Source: Puccinia triticina
Lineage: Eukaryota > Basidiomycota > Pucciniomycetes > Pucciniales > Pucciniaceae
Direction of reading: 5' to 3'
NCBI RefSeq assembly: GCF_026914185.1
Contig: NC_070561.1
Span: 186,001 to 250,000, forward strand
DNA: 64,000 bases
The notes beneath the pieces were generated by a model, which saw only the letters and a list, made by a program, of their open reading frames with translations, was not told the DNA's origin and made no database searches. Position numbers and translations under genes: made by a program. Shown piece by piece: positions 24,200 to 38,555 of this stretch (position 1 is the stretch's first letter; every line of letters begins with the position of its first letter).

Positions 24200-24500
24200 A
24201 ATTACTCATGATCTAAACAACAACAACAACAACAACAACACTAAATAATGATAACAACCACCGAGTATCTAGAACAAATAACCATTAGATAGTTTCATTC
24301 ATCTGATCATCAGCTGGCTTTTTTTTTCAAGTCATACAAAGCTGTACATATATAATTCATCTCGACACAAAGTCGCTTATATACTTGAACATGCGTTTCT
24401 TCTTTATATAATGCCATCTATCTAGCCGGCTTTCTCGGCAATAGTAATAGTAATAATAATACTGATAATAATAATACTGATAATAATAATGAAGAGAAGA
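24200..24500. repeat. Microsatellites between UGP1 and the Ted1/Cdc1-like gene
   Basis: An (AAC)n run at ~24220-24241 and imperfect (TAA/TGATAA)n around 24440-24492. They lie in the 443-bp spacer between the UGP1 stop and the next start codon. Confidence 0.7.
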
Positions 24501-24546
24501 ATAAGAGGAGTGGATGTGTCTTCTTTTTATCTGGATAGATACTGAT

Positions 24547-26836
<2,290 letters not shown>

Positions 26837-27372
26837 GGTGCTGGTGGTCGGTTGGGCAGAGGTACTCGAGGGGGAGGCTGCTTTTATCCAGGGCTGGAGG
26901 CTGGCTGACTCAGCTCCGCTCAAGAAGACAGCTGAACTCTGCCGACGATCTCTTCGGGGGACCCCGATCAGCCATCCCTGGGACCGCCCACCACTCCCCT
27001 CACCCTGGCTGCCCTTCAAGCAAGGGCAGGATAACTTAAAACTCAGTACATATTAAAAATATTTCTCGGACGCACAATATTTCCATAAACAGAGCCAGCA
27101 TCATCTTCAATATGACCAGTCGCAGTCACAGAGGACCACCACGTTCCTGAAGATTGAAGCTACATACTTACAACATATCATCTTGGCTAATTAGAGCCAA
27201 GCTGAAAGACATGCTCCGAGAATCGATGTCGATGTACGTAAATATTTGCATCCGAATAGGCAAAAGGGCTGGAATGTGCTTGGACATGATACAAAACAAA
27301 ACCCTCGCACTGAAGGGTATTTATTTGCATTCGAGTTCAGGCAAGCCGAAATCACAGCTTCAGATCCAATAT
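26837..27372. other. Intergenic region upstream of UGP1
   Basis: Presumed promoter and 5' UTR of UGP1 on the minus strand. No clear TATA box or other gene seen. Confidence 0.4.
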
Positions 27373-27571
27373 TAGGGGGGTTCACGTTAGACCATTCGCA
27401 TTGGTCTGGTTAAAATTCAGGTTAGCAAATCCGGGTTAAAAGTCCGGGTCAGCTAACCTGATAGCGTCAAACGCATTCGTCCGGGTTAACTTCTGGGTTA
27501 ACAAACCCAAGAGGGCAAACCTGTTTGCACTCGCATTGGCAAACCCAAAGCTCAACCACCAAAAACCCGAA

Positions 27572-29016
27572 ATGTCATCCCCCGAGTCTGGCCAGTTGAA
27601 TCCGGCTCTTCGATGGATGATGCAAGAACCAGATCCACTTGAAGAAGCAGACTTTTTAACGGATTCCGACGATGATCCCAAAATTACGCGCGGGAAAAGC
27701 AAGGATCGAAGGCGTTTCGAAGGCCAACAGAAGCTCGATAACGATTACTTTGTAGAAAATTCTACTTACAGTGACAAGGATTTCAAAAGGCGTTTTCGAA
27801 TTTCACGAAGCTTGTTCATGAGGATTGAACAAGATATTGTTGAACACGACACATACTTTTTACAGAAGCCAGTGAGTTCATTTTCTAATCTTTTTGTTTT
27901 CAATCAATCCCTGAGTAGCATCAATCTTGTATTTACTAGGACTGCACAGGACTGCTGGGCCTCAGTACCCGTCAGAAGATCACTGCGGCCCTTCGGATGC
28001 TAGCGTATGGAGTGGCAGCCAATTCTACTGATGAATATTCGCGCCTTGCTGATACAACTAGATGAAACACCCTACGTCTGTTTACCCAAGCAATTGTTGC
28101 AATCTACCGTGAAGATTACTTGAGAAAACCAACCGAGGACGACTTGAAGAAAATTCTACACCAAAATGTGAAGCGTGGGTTTCCGGGATGTATTGGAAGC
28201 CTAGATTGCACCCACTGGAGCTGGAAAAACTGCCCATTAGGGCTTGCCGGTCAATACAAAGGCAAAGAGAAGTATCCGACTATTGCAGTTCTCAAAGCCG
28301 TCGCAACTCAAGATACTCGCATGTGGCATGCATTTTTTGGCTGCCCTGGGTCCTTGAATGATCTCAATGTCCTTGATCGGTTGCCTCTATTCGATGATGT
28401 TATCCACAAGCTTGGCTGCCAAGTATCCTTCAAGATACACGACAGCACATACGATTATGGCTATTATCTAGTTGACGGAATCTACGATCCCTGGGCCACT
28501 TTAATTCCGTCAAAGAAACACTCCACAACAGCAGCTAGTAAATACTTTACAAAAAGACAGGAAGGTGCTCGGAAGGATATTGAGAGGGCGTTTGGAATTC
28601 TAAAGGGCCGTTTTCAGATTTTGGACCGACCAGGCCAATTTTTCTACAAGAGTGTGATGGAGGATGTTATAATGTGCTGTATCATCCTACATAATATGCT
28701 CATAGACAAATGGAATGATTGCTCCTTTGCTCCTCCGACTAATCTTCCTTACAATACTCGAGTGATACCTCCAGAACCAAATCAGCCACCACTCACAAGC
28801 GACGAAATCAACTTCTGAAGAATGGATGTTCAATCTTGACTGCAACATTCATACTTGATTGAAGACCTTGTTGACGTGCAATGGTCACGGCGTGGTTTAT
28901 CAAGAGAGCAAAGGATTGATGATTCAAACGACGAAGAGATTGATTATGAATCACATGATTCCAATGAGGATTCAGACAATGATGCCGAACATACAGACAG
29001 CAGTGCCATGGAATAG
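27572..29016 (+). pseudogene. PIF/Harbinger DDE transposase with three in-frame TGA codons
   Basis: Exon 1 27572-27871 and exon 2 from 27940, joined by a GT-AG intron (27872-27939). The frame then runs to TAG 29014-29016 with only three interruptions, all TGA: 28063-28065, 28816-28818 and 28837-28839. The protein shows IGSLDCTHW (first catalytic Asp), LKAVATQDTRMWHAFFGCPGS (second Asp region), LVDGIYDPWATLIP, and the ERAFGILKGRF block with the catalytic Glu region, matching the plant-transposase/DDE_4 type of Harbinger nucleases. The C-terminus is acidic (SNDEEIDYES). The sequence before and after each TGA is clearly coding, so these are point lesions rather than the true end. Confidence 0.87.
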
Positions 29017-30390
29017 ATTATATACATTTTCTATTTTCCATCTAGCAATACCTTGTTTTCTTTTTCACTTGGATGCACCAGGGGGGAATCTGTCGCACTT
29101 CCTACAGAGTGCCAAACCATAATTCCATCAGACCCAGGTGCCGATGTGATACTAGAGTTTACCGTAACTCTTGTTTAACTTTCCACAGTATTGCAAGGAT
29201 AACTGTAGCCTAATGTATGAATAACTGCTCTGTTGATCAATTATTGAGTTAGTGATCAGTTGAAGGGGACCTTGTCTTTATGCCATGAAAATGGCCATTT
29301 CTATGAAATGATGAAATCTATTCTGGGATGACTTGTGTAAGATGTGAATCTTCTTGATTCATGATTAAACCAACAATCATGCCTTAAAAACGCCTCTGGA
29401 TAATATAGTAAAAAGAATTATAAGGCATATTTTTGGATGAATCCAGCTTTTGTTTACTGATGCTGTGGGCCTTCTATTGGTTTGTTTAAATCATCTCCAT
29501 TGGAGGGTACACTTGAATTCCCTTCAAGTTTTTAGCTTTTCAATTTTTGGTTAAAATTTGCCAGATGCAGGTGGCCATCCTCTCATGTGTGACAAGTATT
29601 GACTCTGTTATGGACAGATGTATTTACTCACCCATGACAAGCCCAAAGGGAACATTATGTGCAAAAGTCATGACTTGTAATGGGGGACATTTCCTCACAA
29701 TTTCTGGACTCACTACGCTCCTTCCAGGGGAAAAAGGCGCACTGGAAGTTGGAACACACTGTTTTGTGATCAACAAAAATAAACTGGGCTTGGGATTGAG
29801 TGGGGATTCCTTGGATACTTATGCAACTCAATGATTGGAAAGCAGAACATACATAGAGTCTACATGCTTGGAATGTCCAGGTTTTGTAAGTCTAATCCTA
29901 TCTCATGATCAGATTCTACACTTGTAAATGTGTTGCTTGCTTGGAATGCGGCTCAAGCTGCAAGAAGCAGTAATACAGTTGCTACTACTTAGCACGGGTT
30001 CAGCAGTTCCATTAATGACAATCAGTTGTATTATTTGTTTCTGTGGTTGCACACTCCTTTGTCTTGAATTAGAATATGCTGGTTTGTTAGCATAAATAGA
30101 AGCTGAGATAAGTGGGGGCTGATTCTGCTCTTTTTCCAGGTAATGCATGTACAGAGGGATATTGGGTTGTAAATTAAGTGTTGTGTGCAGTGACAGTATT
30201 CTCTATTTTGGGGGAAGCAGAGCATGGTTCACTTTAAAGATGCAGTGGTATCGCATGGCACGCATCTCCAAGAGCACATCTAGCTGGTGGGTAGGACTAA
30301 CTTCACAAAAATCTCTCTTTTTGGAGGGCCTGGTGCAGCGCCACTTGCGCAAAGCACAAGCCTCCAAAGGAAGCGAGGGTCCCTGAGGGA
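29017..30390. other. Harbinger interior, no gene recognised
   Basis: AT-rich DNA. ACCAGGGGGGAATCTGTCGCAC at ~29079 resembles short repeats at ~57500 and ~58560. Frames here are short and carry no domains. Confidence 0.35.
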
Positions 30391-30671
30391 CGGCGTCCTC
30401 CTCCACAAACAGAGGGACTTGGTTACATTAGTGGTTTGAAGTGGAGTTGAGGAGTTGTTCAAAAATGTCTGATATCCACTGTGACGTTCGCGCGAACGTG
30501 AGGGTGGACAAGCATTGCGGGATGCCACCCCGCAGTGACCCTCCTTTGGAGGGTCCCTGCGGGAGAGCATCCCCCTCGACAAACACTAGAGGGACTTGCT
30601 TTATTTTAGTGGTCAGGAGGAGAGTTGAAGATTTGTTAAACAGTGCCTGATTTCCACCATGACGTTTGCGC
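30391..30671. repeat. Tandem ~178-bp repeat with 16-bp palindromes
   Basis: Two adjacent units share CACAAACA..GAGGGACTTG..., TCCAC(T/C)(G/A)TGACGTT and GTGAGGGTGGACA. Unit 1 contains the perfect palindrome ACGTTCGCGCGAACGT (30484-30499). Unit 2 had ACGTTTGCGCAAACGT, now split by the LINE; its right half resumes at 36919. The step between palindromes is 178 bp. Confidence 0.75.
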
Positions 30672-30772
30672 TCAGTTCTGTCCGCAACCACCTCGAATTT
30701 TTTAAAATCCACCCCCCACACCCCCAAATCCTAAAACACACCCCCCGCCTCTGACAGAACTTCTCTTTCCCC

Positions 30773-30789
30773 ATGCCCACTGGCGACCT

Positions 30790-30820
<31 letters not shown>

Positions 30821-32146
30821 AACCCCCCTCCCGGTATTCGTTCTGAATCAGTTCAGGTCCTCTCGGACTTGATTCACAATCCCCAAGACGGGCATGCCGC
30901 CAACAACGCGTCGCCTGATATCGTCATGACCTCTGCCTCCGAACTGCGCCGACTCCCCGAAACCCGCCTGCCAGCGTCCCATGCCACTCCAGCGACCGAG
31001 CCCACGCCGGCTTCATTCCTCCAATACCTTCTGGCCCGCCCAGAACACCAAACTCAAGATGGAAAACTCGTTCTGGACGCGATGCTCATGACGTTGCTAC
31101 TTCAACTCTTGGACAGCAAAGCGGAGCAGAAGCGCATGGTCCAACTAGCTATGGAGGAAATGTGCCAAACCTTGCAGGAGATGAAACACGCGATGGCGGA
31201 CCTTCGAGAGCTCCCAGGACGCGTCACAACCATCGATGCAAGGCAATTGCCGCGTAAACAATCAGCACCGGTCAAGTCTTACGCAACGACTGCAGCCAAG
31301 CCAAAAGCCCCACCCCCCCCTCCGACCAAGACCAAGATGGTCGCGGCCCAACCTGGACTCACCATCATTCACGCAAGGACTGGCACCGCCCCGTTGAAGG
31401 AAGTGGGCACCGAGGTTACTGTCAGGAGGGTTAATGAGGTTTTAGACAAATTGAACGCAACGGTTCAGGGCAAAAGGGTCTCGGTGAAGGCCGTCTGATT
31501 CCTTCCATCTGGTGATGTCTCCTTTTATTCTAAGAACCGTCAGCAGAAGGAATGGCTGAATCGCAACAAACACGAATGGAGTAAACAGGTGCACCCCGAC
31601 TTAGAAGCGTCGCCGAGTACCTATTCAGTTCTAGCCCATGGGATACCCCGGACTTTCAACGTTGATGCGGCAACCAGCAGGATCTCCATCACGTCGGACA
31701 ACAATTTTTTGGCCAAAAAGATCTTCAAGATGCAATGGTTGGGCGGTTCCAGGGACCCCTCCGACCCTTGCCAAGCTGGTACAGTCGTCATTGCTCTTGC
31801 TGACCCATTGGTGGCTGATCTCCTGGTAAAACAGAGAGGATTGTTTTTAAATGGCTGCTTCCACAGAGTAGATCGCTTCAAGAAACTTCCACCGCAGTGT
31901 TTCAAATGCTTGCAGATGGGCCACTTTGGGAAGTGGTGCCGGGCGGAACCGAAATGCGGCAAGTGTGGCGAGAAACACGAGACGAGAGACTGTCAGGACG
32001 CAACAACTGTGGCAGGGAAACAGTGTGTGATTTGCAGGGACACAGGGAAAGGGAAGGGCATTTGGGAAACCCACACGCCTTTTGATAAGGCGTGTGAGGT
32101 AAAGCGGGCATGGCTACTTTCCAAAAAACATCTCCAAAATGAGTAA
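30773..32146 (+). pseudogene. LINE ORF1 (Gag-like, zinc knuckles), one TGA
   Basis: A single frame of 458 codons interrupted only by TGA at 31496-31498. The N-terminus contains a poly-Pro stretch encoded by a ~30-nt C homopolymer (30790-30819), a likely slippage site. The C-terminal half has a nucleic-acid-binding part and two CCHC-like knuckles, CFKCLQMGHFGKWC and CGKCGEKHETRDC (~31895-31995). The product would bind LINE RNA. It ends in ATGAGTAA (32139-32146), overlapping the ORF2 start by 8 nt, which suggests stop-restart coupling. Confidence 0.88.
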
Positions 32147-35100
32147 TTTAGACCCTAAACTAACACAAATTTGTCCTAGTAATTCTGTTGTAGACACTCC
32201 CCCTCTTGTTTCAAGCAATGAAACCTTTTTGCCCTCTTTTATTGTGCAGTTGAACTGCCACAATAGTCGAGCAACAACTTATAGTATTCTCAATTCTGAG
32301 CCGGCCTCGGCGTTTTCTCTTATCTTGCAGGAGCCTTGGATTAATCCACTGACTTGTTTACCGCCTGACCACGAAGCGTGGTGGACCTTCTACAGCCCGG
32401 AACACCAGCCGAAGGATCTCAAGGACAAAAATTGGGTTGTGTCCTATGTCCGGAAATCCATTGCCTCCCAGGATATCAAAGTCCTGGGCGGCAACAGTAA
32501 GTTTTTTCTTGCATTAGAAATTGTTTTGCTAACCGGGACCCGGCTGCGGGTCCTCAATGTTTATAATCCTCCAGGCACGACCACAGGAGTAGACCAACTT
32601 CGGGATTGGTTAGGCTTATCCAACGACCGACGGGTTGCGTCAGTCATTGGAATGGACTCCAACCTCCACCACCGACTCTGGAACCCCCCGGGATACCCTC
32701 ACATATAAGTCCTTGGTCTCACTTTGTGGAAAGCACGGGTACAGGCTTGTTTCTGAAAAAGACACTCCCACTTTCCTTTCCAGCCGGGGGTCTAAGACAA
32801 CCATTGACCTCACTTGGGGAAACTTCCGCGCCTCTCAACTGATCCACAGCACGGCCACCTCCTTGGCCAACCACGGGTCGGATCACCAGAAGCTAGTAAC
32901 AGCCCTGCGACTGTCGCCGCCGGGTCCATCCTACCAATGGGTGGCCCCCAAACCGGCCGACTTGGATCAAGCAGAACTCCGTAAGACGGTGAAAACCGGC
33001 CTCAATCAGCTAAGTTGCATGTTGCCTACCCTTGATATCGACGAGGTGGAACAAAAATTGACAGAATGCTTGTCTGTCGCTTGGCAGAAACAGGGTAGGC
33101 GGATTCGGACTGATCAAAGCAAGATCAAGAAGTGGTGGGATAAGGACAAACTGGGCCCCCTCGTCAAGACCAGGAATAAGTGTCGCCGGCTGCTGATTAT
33201 GAATCCAACCCGGGAAAATGCTGACCGTTACAACTACTGGAACAGTAGATTCCGCGAGGAGGTCAACAATCTCAAGCAGCAACATTGGAGGGACTTCCTG
33301 GCCTCCACCGACGCTACGTCGGTTTTCCAGGCTTTCCAATTCACCAAGCCTAGGAGTGGTGGGGGGGTGCTCCCTCTGCGAGGCCCAGACGGTTCTATCA
33401 CGTCAACCAAGGAGGAACAGGCGGAACTTCTGTTCACTGGAACTTCAGTTGTTGAAAGCAGCTGCGACTTATCGGATATCCCCCCATTGGAGAAGTCTAC
33501 TTTTGTGGTTTACCCCCCCGTCTCTCAGGAGGAGGTGCTGGGCATACTGGGCAGACTGGCAAGGAAGAAGGCCTCGGGCCCGGACCGGATCCCGAATGAA
33601 GTCCTCACTATTGTCAAAACTGAGCTAGCTGACACCCTCGTGTGCCTTTTCAACAGGTTCATCAGGGAGGACCGTTTCCCCGCAGCCTGGCGCACGGCCA
33701 CCACCGTTATCATAAGGAAGTTTGGAAAGCCAGACTACACAAATCCAGGGGCGTATCGTCCTATCGCTCTTCTCAGCACTCTCAGCAAGGTTTTTGAAAC
33801 TGTTATCGCTGACCGCATAACTTTTGAAAATTTTGGAGCAACTGAAAGTATTTATTACAATCAGAAACTAGTACAAGTTATAATGCAAGACTGCTTGAAT
33901 TAAGAAACAAAAGAGTTTGCGCTTATTGTACCTGAAAGCAACTCGAGGCAGACTCGAGTTGTGGTTGAGGTTGTCTGGGATAACAAGAGTGAGAGGGCTT
34001 GGCGTGTACCGTGCAGGTTCGCTGGGAGATCTATTGTAAAAGCTGGGAGTGCAGGTCGAAGTCAATTGATGAGCTTCGTTTTATCCCTGCGGCAGAGCTC
34101 TGTCGTGCTGTTTTGGTCAGTCGTTAGACCGTTCGTGATCCTGTCTAGGAGGGTGTCTTTCGGTTTATTGCCGAGTCGTTCCGCGAGCGTTCTGTTTAAA
34201 GAACGAGATTGAGTCAGCCTTGCGGGAAGTCTGGTTCAATCTTATCTCGGGAACATACAAGGTTCTGAACTCTAGAGCTGGCTTTGTTCTGTCTTTGGCC
34301 GGGTCGGCTACCGATGAAGGTTTAGGTTCTGTGGTCAGCGAAGCGATACACTTTAGCTGCAGGTCTGGTCTGGGTTAGGTTTGGGACTGCGAAAGGAGGC
34401 TTGACGCTCACCTTTCTTAGCAGCTGGGGTCTGGGGTTTGCTTTGCCGCGCGAGCTTCCTTTGCGGTTGCTGCGGGTCAGGGTCTGATCCGGTATTCTCA
34501 CAACTTTTTGGGCAGAATCAAAGGGTATCATCCCCGGCGGACATTCAGGAGGGCGCCGGGGTAAGGGCTGCAAGGACGCCCTGATGGCACTCACTATGTG
34601 GGTCAAAAGGAAGTGGAGAGAGGGGAAGACTGTCACCGGACTTTTCCTCAACGTAAAGTCGGCCTACCCTTCAGTGAAACCTCGCCGGCTAGTTCACTCC
34701 CTTCGACGGAAGGGGTGCCCTACCTACCTGTGGAAAGTCATCGACCGTTTCTTGGAAGGGCGGCGTACCAAGATGTGTCTCGCGGATTTTGAATCAGCTG
34801 AGTTTGCCCTGGAGAAGGGTCTCCCGCAGGGCTCGCCCTTATCAGTTATCCTGTATATTCTCTACAACTCCGACCTGCTGATAAAAACCTTCGACTTCGA
34901 CGGTGACGAAGTTTCTCTAGGATTTATTGACGATGTGGTCCACCTCACGGCCGGGAAGACCAGTGAGGAAGCCAGGTCGCGGTTAGCACGGGTGGGCGAA
35001 GGGTTGTTACAGTGGGGCAGGACCCACGGCGCCATCTTCGACAGCAGGAAGGCCCAGTTCATGGTATTCACTCACTCGAAAGCGGCTAAGTCCCATTTCA

Positions 35101-36629
35101 TGTTCGATGGCCAGCAGCTAGCACCACAGCGTGATGTCAAGTGGCTGGGGCTGTGGATAGATGAAAAACTGACCTTCACCAAACAGATCACTCAAGTTAG
35201 GAAGAAAGCCGACGACACTCTGGGCCAACTCCTCAAAATAGGCAGCTCGGCCTGGGGGGTCAGAGAACAGGAGCGTGGGCTACTGATCTCTGCGGTGCTG
35301 GTACCCAGGGTGCTCTACGGGGTACAGGTGTGGTTTACGAACCAGAATAAGCAGAAGGTGGCGTTGTTGCTGGATCTGATCGAGCACTCAGCCGCCCGAT
35401 TTGCGCTGGGGGCCTTGAAGTCAACTCCAATCAAGTATCTAGACAAGTACCGGCCGTTCCGGAGCATCAAAGAGACTGCTGCGAACAGGATAACTAACTT
35501 CTTCGTCACTAAATTGACCAGAATCACCCACAGGTTGTCGGCAATTGAGGAGCAAATCCGGACGGAATTGTTGTGGACGGCTAGGCCCTTTCCTAGTCCA
35601 GTCCACTCATCCCTAAATCGGGAGAAGCTGGCCGTTGTGGCGGCGAGGGAGTTGGAAACGGTGAACTTCATACTCGAGGACTTTCCTCCCTGGACCTCGG
35701 GGAGGAAAATGGAACTCGACATCAATAGGGGCAACAAACAAGAGGCAAAAAGGGCTATAGTATCTTTTCTCGACAGCATAGACCCGGTGTCCGACTTGGT
35801 GATATTTACTGATGGTTCTGATCATCCCGATGAGGGCTTGGGGGCGGCGGCCGTCTCTAGGGACGGTGCTTTGTCCAAGCTCGCTTTCTTGGGCCCACCA
35901 GGCACGGCGTCTAACTTCAAGTGTGAACTGGTCGGCATTCGACTCGGGCTGGAATTAGGAAGTGTGGCCCGGCTGCCAAGCACAGGGGCCCGAATCATTT
36001 TGTTGACGGACAGCCAGGCGGCGATCGAGAGACTGAGCAACGCCACGGCCCCCAAGCCTGGCCAGTATTTACTTTCCTAGGTACGAAAAGCCGCTGACGC
36101 CATCCCATCCTCTACGCAGATTTTGGTCCGATGGTGCCCGGGGCACGTTGGGATCAACGGCAATGAGCTGGCGGACAAAAAGGCGGCCGAGGCGCGTAAC
36201 CCGGCCCTGCGGGACGAGTCGATAAGGGGCAGTGTCACGGCGGTGAAGGCCAGCTTGCTTCAGAAGAAGAGGTTATGGAAAGGGTCACCGAGGACGGCGT
36301 TCCCAGTTCAAGCCGCTTTCCACCAGCTAAAATCAGGTCACGTGCTATTAAACTCCTTTCAATTCAAGTCCAGAAGGGCGCCATACCCTATCTGCATGAC
36401 ATGTGGAGTGCCTGAAACGGTTGATCATTACTTGATTTCTTGTTCCAGGTTTACCAAAGCTAGGACGACTGCAAGGCGGCTCCTCCTCGATGAGAGAATC
36501 ACCGAACTCACAACCAGAACTCTTCTCAATAACTCCAGGGCTTTCCGGGCCACTGAAGCTTTCATCCGATTTTCGGCTAGGCTCCCGCAATTTTGGCGGG
36601 ACGGTGACGCCGAAGTAACCCATCAGTAA
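32139..36629 (+). pseudogene. LINE ORF2 (endonuclease, RT, RNase H), broken
   Basis: Begins at ATG 32139 with an endonuclease/exonuclease/phosphatase domain (VQLNCHNS, LQEPWIN, VYNPPG, GMDSNLHH). A one-base shift near 32690 moves the frame. RT follows with KKASGPDRIPNEVL and AYRPIALLSTLSKVFE, is cut at 33825 by a solo LTR, and resumes near 34508 with GGHSGG and the catalytic GFIDDVV (~34920-34938). RNase H: FTDGSDHPDEGLGAA, LLTDSQAAIERL and VRWCPGHVGINGNELAD. A TAG at 36078-36080 lies inside RNase H. The C-terminus has a C-x2-C-x7-H-x4-C knuckle (CMTCGVPETVDHYLISC). At least three lesions, so non-functional. Confidence 0.9.
33825..34502 (+). mobile_element. Solo LTR, family C copy 1, in LINE RT
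   Basis: A 678-bp block TGAAAATTTTGG...GTATTCTCACA flanked by exact 5-bp copies of ACTTT (33820-33824 and 34503-34507). Deleting it with one ACTTT rejoins the LINE RT frame (…ACT TTT TGG GCA GAA…). A relative lies at ~41732-42330. Confidence 0.9.
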
Positions 36630-36929
36630 ACTCCATTCGGCACCCCACAGGACCACCAACGGCATCTTTCCCCCCTCATTTTTTCCCCTCTTCTTTTTCT
36701 TTCCCGGCCTTTTTTCCCCCCTTATCTTTTCTTCTCATACTTTTGGTTATCTACTTGAATATTGCCCAGCAACTCCGCCATTACTCCTCCCTTCCATTTA
36801 CACTTGTATTGCTATTGCGCATTGCGCGCAGTAGAAGCTTTTGTCTGTTAGATGTATATGCATAGTGCGCAATGTCAAATCAAATCTGCACTTAAAAAAA
36901 AAAAAAAAAAAAAAAAAAGACGTTTGCGC

Positions 36930-37586
36930 AAACGTGAGGGTGGACAGGCATCAGACAGCAGCACGGTGGGCTTCGAGGAAGGCTCCCCCGAGACCCCCGA
37001 AGTGCTTTTTGTGGGTTCACCAGGTGTGCTTCTTCCTGTACCCAGGCAGGAGTAGGTCAAAATCTTGACGCATCCCTCCCTGCAATACACACACATGGAA
37101 GCTGAGAATGCTTCTGTAAACCAGATCTCCCTTGGCCTCTGATGCAAAACTCTAAGGTAAAATTCTGGTGCAAGGGCGCGATCAGCCTGTATTTGATGAC
37201 CTGTCCTCTCCCAAGCAACATTTCAGCAAATGTCAAAGGAGAAGTTGGCCAATCACACAGGGACCAGCCAAGAAAGGCACCCACCTTCTGTCACAGATGC
37301 AAAAGAAGTTGTGTTTCATATGTTTCCCACACCAATCATTGCTGCCACCATTTTTAAATGGCTCATGATGCTTATTGAAAAAAGCTTAACAATCTCAAAT
37401 ATCTTTGATTGAGAAATTCACACCACTAGAGGTAATTGGGTGATTCCTGCTGCTCAGATGTACGGGATATCTCCATTTCAATGACCAACCTCACAAGGAT
37501 GATTATTTGAATTTCCGTAAATTGGTAGGTTCAATCCCCATGTTGCTTTCAAGAAGGCTGGAGAATACACAGATCTTTACCAATGA
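36930..37586. other. Repeat remnant, no gene recognised
   Basis: The first ~40 bp continue the 178-bp repeat split by the LINE. The rest has short frames without domains. Confidence 0.4.
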
Positions 37587-37590
37587 ACTA

Positions 37591-37919
37591 CCAACGGTGG
37601 GCCAGCTACGCTAACCACTGCGTTAGAGTGTTGTAGCGCAGAATTAGCTTAAAATTGGGTGTAACGCTCAGAAAATTGTGGGGGATCTTAGCTAACGCTC
37701 CGCGCAAAGGGCGCAAAAAAGGGCAAGCTACGCTGTGCTACATTGTTTTTTAATGGCTTTTTGGATTTTGTTGGCGCTAAAAGCGCTGTAGCGTGGCATA
37801 ACATAGTGTAGCAGGGGTAGTGGCACACTAACACTAAAGAAAAAAGGGCCTCTGTTAGCGCTGCTACACTAACACAAAGTGGCTCTGTAGCGTAGTGTAT
37901 CATAGAGGCCCACTGTTGG
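37591..37919. mobile_element. 329-bp MITE with ACTA target duplications
   Basis: The ends CCAACGGTGGGCC and GGCCCACTGTTGG are inverted repeats (12 of 13), flanked by ACTA at 37587-37590 and 37920-37923. The interior repeats TAGCG / GCGCTAA / TGCTACAC motifs many times in both orientations. Non-coding. Superfamily unresolved. Confidence 0.75.
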
Positions 37920-37923
37920 ACTA

Positions 37924-38555
37924 CCAAATGATCACTTTGACATCATTGGGGGACACTTTTTCTTCTGTGATTTACAAATATTTCTTGAATTAAGCAAAAA
38001 GTGGGAGTTCTTTTTCTTTGGCTCTCATGATGATGCCATAAAACGCTGCTTGGATGCCCTCCTAATACCACACATAACTGACTTAGATTTTCCCACTAAG
38101 TGAGGAATTTGATGGTGGGTGCTGTAACTGCTTATTTCAAGGAGGAATGTGATCCTCAGAAAGTTATTTGTGGCTTGAAAAAGCAGATTGAGAGTTTTCT
38201 GGAGAATGATACATTAGTTTGTGTTGTTTATATAAATTGAATTTCTGTTACCTTTCCTCTCCTATCTTCTAGTAGTTTTGACATTGTTGGTTCAATTGAA
38301 GTCAAATATTCCCCATACTTTCCTGGTAGCTTATTTATTTGTTAGAGAAGACTTAATTATGAGTTCAACAGCAGATGAACATTATTTGGGCTTGACTTAC
38401 ACATGCACAAGCAGTTGACTTCTGGAAATGTTACAGAAAGAAATCACAGTATGGCACTCTGTAGAAAGTGCAACATATTCCCCCCTGGTGATGCTTCAGT
38501 TTCTACCAATGTAACCTCAGATTGGGAGCAAGACATGAGATTGCATGTTCACACT
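37924..38555. other. Harbinger interior, no gene recognised
   Basis: AT-rich DNA between the MITE and the 88-bp array. No supportable feature. Confidence 0.35.

Larger units (their letters stand above)
30672..36918 (+). mobile_element. LINE (Tad/I-like, with RNase H) with 11-bp target duplications
   Basis: A non-LTR retrotransposon with two ORFs, a ~25-nt poly(A) end (36894-36918) and exact 11-bp duplications GACGTTTGCGC at 30661-30671 and 36919-36929. ORF1 is a Gag-like protein. ORF2 carries an endonuclease, a reverse transcriptase, RNase H and a C-terminal CCHC knuckle. A solo LTR (33825-34502) sits in the RT. About 5.6 kb without that LTR, apparently full length. Confidence 0.92.

Noticed and set aside
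27572..29016. TGA read as selenocysteine or another amino acid in the transposons
   Set aside because: TGA is the genuine stop of nearby intact genes and no SECIS or recoding signal was seen; CpG decay explains the pattern.
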